Assembly: GCA_951813615.1 (NCBI GenBank)
Contig: OX638377.1
Coordinates: 5,367,739 to 5,431,738, forward strand
From: an uncultured Latescibacterota bacterium
Lineage (GTDB): Bacteria; Latescibacterota; UBA2968; UBA8231
Length of the DNA: 64,000 nt
Direction of reading: 5' to 3'
In this document: positions 59,701 through 64,000 of the stretch, piece by piece
How the letters are laid out: each line of letters begins with the position of its first letter
Numbering within the stretch: position 1 is the stretch's first letter
Translations under genes and position numbers: made by a program
The notes under the pieces: model-generated
Seen by the model: the letters and a program-made list of their open reading frames with translations, nothing else
Told to the model about the DNA's origin: nothing
Databases searched by the model: none

Positions 59701-60705
59701 ATGAAAACCTATCTCGAAGGTTGTGGCGTCCCTACGACGCAGATCGGCCAAGCCGAGATTCCCCGCCTGATTATGGGGATCCATCCCTACGATGGCTGTT
59801 CCTATCAGCACAAGGAGCGCGACGCTGAAAACTTTCGCGCTTTTAGCCGCGCCCAATCCGTGGCCGACGTGTTGCGTTACGCGGTTGAAGAGGGCGGCAT
59901 AACCGCTGTCCAAGTAGATCACATGCTGCCCGAACTCGACCGCCTGCACCTGCAAGCGATCTGGGAAACCGAGCAACAGACCGCCACCCAAATCGGCATG
60001 GTGGCCTATATTCTAATCCCGGTGACCTTGGACGGCGAAATCGTCTCCTATTCCGAGCGCGCTCACTCGACCTTTTACGCCCGCAACGAAGCGCTCGGCG
60101 GCGCGGCCTTCCGCGACCACTTCCACCGCGACGACATCATCCGCTACAACCTCGGCGACACCTTCGACGGCATCGTCACCCCGGAGACCGTGCCACCGTA
60201 CACAGCAGAAGACGCGGCCCGCTTTGAGATTGACTACGGCATCCTCGAACAATACCTGGGCTTTTTCGCCGGCTGCGCTATCCTCATCGCCGACCCTGGT
60301 GCCGAAATCGACCTGTTGGCGATGACTGGCCGCTTCGACCTGATCCGCGAGTACTTGGGCTTCCTGCGCCAGCGCTTTGACACCGTGATCACCAGCGTCC
60401 ACCACGCAGGTGTCACCCTACCGCTCCTCGAAGCCGAAGACATTCCCGTCGATGGCTACCTGACCACCGTCAACGCCCCGGGCACCTTCATGTTCCCCAC
60501 CCGCGATATGGCCATTGACGCGATCAAAAATGCCAGCAAACCCGTCATCGCCATCAAGCCGCTGGCCGGTGGTCGCTACCTCGGCCACAAGGCATTCGAA
60601 TATGTCTTCAAAGAGGTGGGCGTCTCGGCCTCGATGTTTGGGATGGGCACCCTAGGCCAAGTCCGCGAAACTACGCAGGCCGCACGAGAAGTTCTGGGGG
60701 TATGA
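59701..60705 (+). CDS. Aldo/keto-reductase-like TIM-barrel protein, uncharacterised
   Basis: A 334 aa protein. Start PRLIMGIHPYDGCSY and strand-helix alternation to IDAIKNASKPVIAIKPLAGGRYL and FGMGTLGQVRETTQAAREVL resemble the aldo/keto reductase TIM barrel. The catalytic Asp/Tyr/Lys/His set of true reductases is not recognisable, so the activity is open. AGGAA lies eight bases before the ATG, and its stop overlaps the HAD gene (ATGA). It may act in the same pathway as the PhyH protein. Confidence 0.72.
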   Translation: MKTYLEGCGVPTTQIGQAEIPRLIMGIHPYDGCSYQHKERDAENFRAFSRAQSVADVLRYAVEEGGITAVQVDHMLPELDRLHLQAIWETEQQTATQIGMVAYILIPVTLDGEIVSYSERAHSTFYARNEALGGAAFRDHFHRDDIIRYNLGDTFDGIVTPETVPPYTAEDAARFEIDYGILEQYLGFFAGCAILIADPGAEIDLLAMTGRFDLIREYLGFLRQRFDTVITSVHHAGVTLPLLEAEDIPVDGYLTTVNAPGTFMFPTRDMAIDAIKNASKPVIAIKPLAGGRYLGHKAFEYVFKEVGVSASMFGMGTLGQVRETTQAAREVLGV

Positions 60706-61298
60706 ACTTCACCCACTGGATTTTCGATCTCGACAACACCCTAGCCGATAGCGCCATTGATTTCAATGTTATGCGCCAGGAATTGGGCCTGCCTTTGGGA
60801 AAAGGTATGCTCGAAGAGATTGACACCCGCCCCGCTGAGGAAGCAGCCATGCTCAGACGCCGTCTTGCCGCGCTCGAACGCGAGTACGCCCTCCGCGCCC
60901 AGCCCTTACCCGGTGTCCACGAGCTGCTGAGTTCACTAGTCGAACGCGGTTTCCAACTCGGCATCCTCACCCGCAACAACCACGCCAATGCGTTGCAGAC
61001 GCTCGCCGTTTGCGACCTCGCCGAATTCTTCGATCCCGCCCACGTCTTAGGCCGCGATGAGGCCGCCCCCAAGCCCGATCCCGATGGCATTCACAAACTA
61101 CTTGCCGCTTGGGATGCTGCGCCGGCAACCGCCGTAATGGTCGGCGATTTCCGCTACGATCTCGAAGCGGGCCGCCGCGCCGAAGTCACCACCATCTACT
61201 ACGACGCTGCCGGTCAGGACCTCTGGACGGCTGAAGCCGACTTCCGCGTCCAAAGCCACGCCGAGCTGCTCGCGCTGGTGCATCGGGCACGCGGCTGA
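60702..61298 (+). CDS. HAD-superfamily hydrolase
   Basis: A 198 aa phosphatase of the HAD subfamily IA (phosphoglycolate-phosphatase-like). Motif I is Asp9-x-Asp11-N-T (FDLDNTL), motif II Thr in GILTRNN, motif III Lys in APKPDPD, and motif IV in VMVGDFRYDLEAG. The cap is helical (residues ~15-70). Its ATG overlaps the stop of the TIM-barrel gene by four bases, so both are coexpressed. Substrate probably a small phosphate ester. Confidence 0.92.
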   Translation: MNFTHWIFDLDNTLADSAIDFNVMRQELGLPLGKGMLEEIDTRPAEEAAMLRRRLAALEREYALRAQPLPGVHELLSSLVERGFQLGILTRNNHANALQTLAVCDLAEFFDPAHVLGRDEAAPKPDPDGIHKLLAAWDAAPATAVMVGDFRYDLEAGRRAEVTTIYYDAAGQDLWTAEADFRVQSHAELLALVHRARG

Positions 61299-61344
61299 AA
61301 ACATTCCGTAAGCCCCTACTCGCCGCCAACGAAGAGGGTTGACC

Positions 61345-63669
61345 ATGTTCGCTACATACGCCAAGCCCCAACACGGCTGGCTTCGCCTATCCGCTTTTTG
61401 CGCCTCGCTACTCTTGCTTGGGGCCGGGCCGTTGCTCAGCCAAACTGCATTCATCAACGAAATTCACTACGACAACATCGGCAAAGATACCGGCGAAGCC
61501 ATCGAGATCGCCGGGCCAGCCGGGACCGATCTTTCCGGCTGGACACTCGCGCTCTACAATGGGAGGAACGGTACCTTATACCGCACTAAGCACTTGAGTG
61601 GGGTCATACCGGATCAGGCCAATGGGTTCGGAGCGATCTCCTTCAGCTTTGCAAAAAGCATCCAAAACGGTGCCCCCGACGGGATCGCCCTAATCGCCAA
61701 CGGGCAGGTAGTCCAGTTCCTCAGTTACGAAGGGACCTTCACGGCAGTAGGTGGACCCGCTGACGGCATGACCAGCACCGACATCCGGGTGGCCGAATCC
61801 GGCTCCACGCCGGGGGATTTTTCCCTGCAACTAAAGGGCAACGGCACCGCGCCGGGGGATTTTTTTTGGAGCATACCGAGCCAATCTAGCTTTGGCACCG
61901 TAAATGCCGAACAAGTCTTCGGCACAGACGCGACCCCAAGCGCGGCCCACGTCGGGTCTCCCTCGGTGCTCAGGATCTGCGAAATCCAAGGGGCTGGCCA
62001 CACCTCGCCGCACAAGGGCGAGCAAGTCTCGGTGCGGGGCATTGTAACGGCTGTCGCCCGCAGTGGCTTCTACTTCCAAGACCCAACCGGCGACGGCGAC
62101 GAGCGCACGTCCGACGGGATGTTCGTCTATACCAAAAAGGCCCCGAGGGTCTCCGTCGGCGACGAGGTACAGGTGACCGGTACCGTGATCGAATACATTC
62201 CCGGCGGCGCGGCCACCAACAATCTGTCGATAACCGAATTCTCGCAACCTGACCGCATTCAGACCTTGTCAACCGGCAACCCCACGCCAGCCCCAGTAGT
62301 CCTTGGCGCGGCCGGCCGCCAGCCGCCGACAAGGGTCATTGACGACGACCGCTTCGCAGTTTTCGACCCAGCCGAGGACGGCATTGACTTTTACGAGTCG
62401 CTAGAAGGGATGCTGGTGGAGGTGCCAGACGCGGTCGCCATTAGTCCGACCAACCGCTTTGGTGAGATTGTCGTCCTCGCCGATGCGGGTGCGGGGCAGC
62501 GGCTCAACTCGCGGGGCGGGTTGAATCTAACGCCGCATACCCTGCATCCGCAGCGCATCCAGCTCGACGACAGCCTACTACCCGGCACCATGCCGGCCGC
62601 GCAGGTCGGCGATGCCCTCGGCCATGTGCGCGGCCCGGTTAGCTACCGCTTTGGCAACTTTGAGGTGCTCGTCTTGACCGAGCCGGTGGTCGAGAGCGCT
62701 GGCTTGGTGCCGGAAATAACCGCCCTCGTCGGCACGGCCCAGCATCTGACGGTGGGCAGTTTCAACGTGTTCAATCTCGACCCCAATGACGACGACAAAA
62801 GTGCGGATCTAGCGGACGGTCAATTCGCGGCCATTGCCGACCAAATCGTCCATCGCTTGGGCGCACCGGATGTGCTGGCCTTGCAGGAAGTGCAGGACAA
62901 CAGCGGCGCGGTCAACGACGGCACCACTTCAGCGGACCAGACGGCGCAAACGCTCATTGCCGCCATTGCTGCGGCCGGTGGCCCGAGGTATGAGTACGCG
63001 GATGTCGCGCCCCCAGATGGGGCCGACGGCGGCCAGCCGGGAGGCAATATCCGCGTTGGGTACCTCTACCAGCCCGGTCGGGTGGCCCTGATTGGTTCGG
63101 TGGAACGCATTGAAGACACCGATGGCGACGATGCCTTCCACCACAGCCGCAAACCGCTCAAGGCCGCGTTCGATTTCAAGGGAACCAAGCTGACGGTGAT
63201 CAACTGCCACTTCTCGTCCAAGTTTGGCAGTCCACCCCTCTTCGGTCGAATCCAGCCGCCGCCGAATGGTGGGCTTGCCAAGCGCCTCGCGCAGGCCGCG
63301 TTCGTCCACGACCTCGTCGCCGAACTGCTAGCCGCCAATCCCAACGCCAACATCGTCGTGCTCGGGGATCTCAACGAACTTCCGTTTCCGCTCGCCCCAG
63401 TACAACCGCCGCCGGGCGATGTCCTGCAAACGCTCGCCGGCACTCCGCCGATCCTCTTCAATCTCGGCGACGTGGTAGATGGGGACTTGGCCTATTCCTA
63501 TAACTTTCAGGGAGTTTCCCAGCAGCTCGACTACCTGCTAGTCAGCTCGGCCCTGCTCGCGCTCCAGCCCGAGTTCGACCATGTCCACGTCAACACCGAG
63601 TTCCCCAACCAAGCCAGCGACCACGACCCCATCCTCGCGCGGTTACTGCTTTATGATCGCCCAGACTAG
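61345..63669 (+). CDS. Secreted nuclease, lamin-tail / OB-fold / endonuclease-exonuclease-phosphatase (ExeM-like)
   Basis: A 774 aa exported protein with a signal peptide (LRLSAFCASLLLLGAGPLLSQ). Residues ~35-180 look like a lamin-tail domain (FINEIHYDNIGKDTGEAIEIAG). A middle OB-fold region (~210-300: GEQVSVRGIVTAVARSGFYFQDPTGDGDERTSDG, then VGDEVQVTG) follows, as in ExeM/NucH nucleases. The C-terminal ~300 residues are an endonuclease/exonuclease/phosphatase domain: SFNVFNLDPN, LALQEVQDNSG, NIVVLGDLNE and the final QASDHDPILARL with the catalytic Asp-His. ATG 61345 is chosen because AGAGGG lies six bases before it. It probably degrades extracellular DNA for nutrients. No sorting domain is present at its end. 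Confidence 0.9.
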   Translation: MFATYAKPQHGWLRLSAFCASLLLLGAGPLLSQTAFINEIHYDNIGKDTGEAIEIAGPAGTDLSGWTLALYNGRNGTLYRTKHLSGVIPDQANGFGAISFSFAKSIQNGAPDGIALIANGQVVQFLSYEGTFTAVGGPADGMTSTDIRVAESGSTPGDFSLQLKGNGTAPGDFFWSIPSQSSFGTVNAEQVFGTDATPSAAHVGSPSVLRICEIQGAGHTSPHKGEQVSVRGIVTAVARSGFYFQDPTGDGDERTSDGMFVYTKKAPRVSVGDEVQVTGTVIEYIPGGAATNNLSITEFSQPDRIQTLSTGNPTPAPVVLGAAGRQPPTRVIDDDRFAVFDPAEDGIDFYESLEGMLVEVPDAVAISPTNRFGEIVVLADAGAGQRLNSRGGLNLTPHTLHPQRIQLDDSLLPGTMPAAQVGDALGHVRGPVSYRFGNFEVLVLTEPVVESAGLVPEITALVGTAQHLTVGSFNVFNLDPNDDDKSADLADGQFAAIADQIVHRLGAPDVLALQEVQDNSGAVNDGTTSADQTAQTLIAAIAAAGGPRYEYADVAPPDGADGGQPGGNIRVGYLYQPGRVALIGSVERIEDTDGDDAFHHSRKPLKAAFDFKGTKLTVINCHFSSKFGSPPLFGRIQPPPNGGLAKRLAQAAFVHDLVAELLAANPNANIVVLGDLNELPFPLAPVQPPPGDVLQTLAGTPPILFNLGDVVDGDLAYSYNFQGVSQQLDYLLVSSALLALQPEFDHVHVNTEFPNQASDHDPILARLLLYDRPD

Positions 63670-64000
63670 GAACCCCGCCGTCCACTCCTTCGCATATTAC
63701 CCGAGTTGTGCTGGCCGCCACGAGGAGAGAAAAAACTACTGTGCTGCTGGTCTGCGCGGTCGCCGCCCTTGCCCGACCCGCGCCCGCCCTTGCCCTTGCG
63801 CTCAAGCGCCTCGCTGAGATGCAGCTTCTGCCCCTCAAATTCCTTGTCGTTGAGATGGGCAATAGCTTCTTCACCTTCGTGCCGGGTAGCCATCTCCACA
63901 TAGCCAAAACCGCGCGAGGCACCGCTCTTTTTGTCGCGGGCGATGGTAGCGGCCACGACGGTCCCATACGGTTGAAAGAGCTGGACCAGCGCCTCTTTTT
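63666..64000 (-). CDS. RRM-domain RNA-binding protein, 5' end outside window
   Basis: The reading frame runs off the window at 64000 and ends at 63666. It begins within EALVQLFQPYGTV, part of the first RNP strand region, then the RNP1 motif SRGFGYVEM and a C-terminal helix (EGEEAIAHLNDKEFEGQ). A basic, Gly-rich tail (ERKGKGGRGSGKGGDRAD) follows. These are the marks of a bacterial glycine-rich RRM protein (Rbp type), usually 80-110 aa, often cold-induced. The stop overlaps the nuclease gene by four bases tail to tail. Partial at the N-terminus. Confidence 0.9.
   Translation of the reverse strand, partial: KEALVQLFQPYGTVVAATIARDKKSGASRGFGYVEMATRHEGEEAIAHLNDKEFEGQKLHLSEALERKGKGGRGSGKGGDRADQQHSSFFSPRGGQHNSGNMRRSGRRGS

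Noticed and set aside
1..64000. CRISPR array, prophage, tRNA or rRNA genes
   Set aside because: No regularly spaced repeats, phage structural genes or recognisable tRNA/rRNA sequence were seen on reading the window; no search tool could be run.

Overview
The window is a high-GC bacterial chromosome segment with about 54 protein-coding genes and no rRNA, tRNA, CRISPR array, prophage or intact insertion sequence that I can see. The gene stock points to a heterotroph of the FCB superphylum, most like Latescibacterota or Poribacteria. It has several formylglycine-type sulfatases, mandelate-racemase/enolase-family dehydratases, Gfo/Idh/MocA oxidoreductases, a phytanoyl-CoA-dioxygenase-like protein, a Uma2 protein, DUF4159, SWIM and imelysin proteins, and a secreted protein ending in an FlgD/T9SS-like sorting domain. 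The phylum is an inference from gene content; no marker gene is present. Oxygen-dependent HemF suggests an aerobic lifestyle.

Layout. 1-7.7 kb: a small gene inside a ~336 bp inverted-repeat cassette, then divergent operons for glycan breakdown (cysteine hydrolase, MR/enolase dehydratase and GH88-like hydrolase on minus; PL26-like lyase and sulfatase on plus). 7.7-13.3 kb, minus: cytidylate-kinase-like gene, modCBA molybdate transporter, and a DinG/XPD-type helicase with an N-terminal Cas4/RecB-like nuclease motif. 13.4-19.6 kb: mtnP, a Gfo/Idh/MocA gene and an MR/enolase gene on plus; another Gfo/Idh/MocA gene, a long GAPDH and a YtrA-type GntR regulator on minus. 19.7-23.1 kb: a decayed stretch with a probable broken zinc-ribbon gene, a membrane protein, a remnant of an FlgD-like C-terminal domain, a SWIM protein and a short orphan fragment. 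23.1-32.2 kb: cinA-like, glutathione peroxidase, sulfatase, Uma2, hemF, a HicAB-like two-gene module, psd, uxuA-like, DUF4159 and EamA genes. 32.2-39.9 kb, minus: SUMF1-domain lipoprotein, PhoX-like secreted protein, and an imelysin / di-heme oxidoreductase / imelysin / HTTM operon. 40-46.3 kb: PHP phosphoesterase, sialidase-like protein, two tandem copies of an uncharacterised ~400 aa family, orphan CopG-type antitoxin and aldo/keto reductase.

46.3-58.7 kb is the most unusual part. A 1040 aa protein joins a sensory beta-propeller directly to a sigma54-type AAA+ domain and a Fis-type HTH, with no membrane segment. Just downstream lie three GTTCAA half-sites phased at 10-11 bp plus one inverted copy, a terminator hairpin, and a -24/-12 promoter match ahead of a secreted TolB-like gene. 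Beyond that are a stand-alone copy of the regulator's HTH, a thioredoxin remnant, and two large paralogues that share a helical-repeat N-terminal domain but carry different C-terminal modules (TlpA-type thioredoxin in one, sorbosone-dehydrogenase-like propeller in the other). A VapBC pair sits between the paralogues and a GH99/71-like lipoprotein follows. 58.7-64 kb: PhyH-like oxygenase, TIM-barrel protein, HAD phosphatase, secreted ExeM-like nuclease and an RRM protein cut by the window end.

The carbohydrate genes fit use of sulfated, uronate-rich polysaccharide: sulfatases remove sulfate, lyase and GH88-like enzymes release sugars, and the MR/enolase, UxuA-like, Gfo/Idh and aldo/keto reductase enzymes process the acids. 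Substrates are inferred from families, not shown by the sequence.
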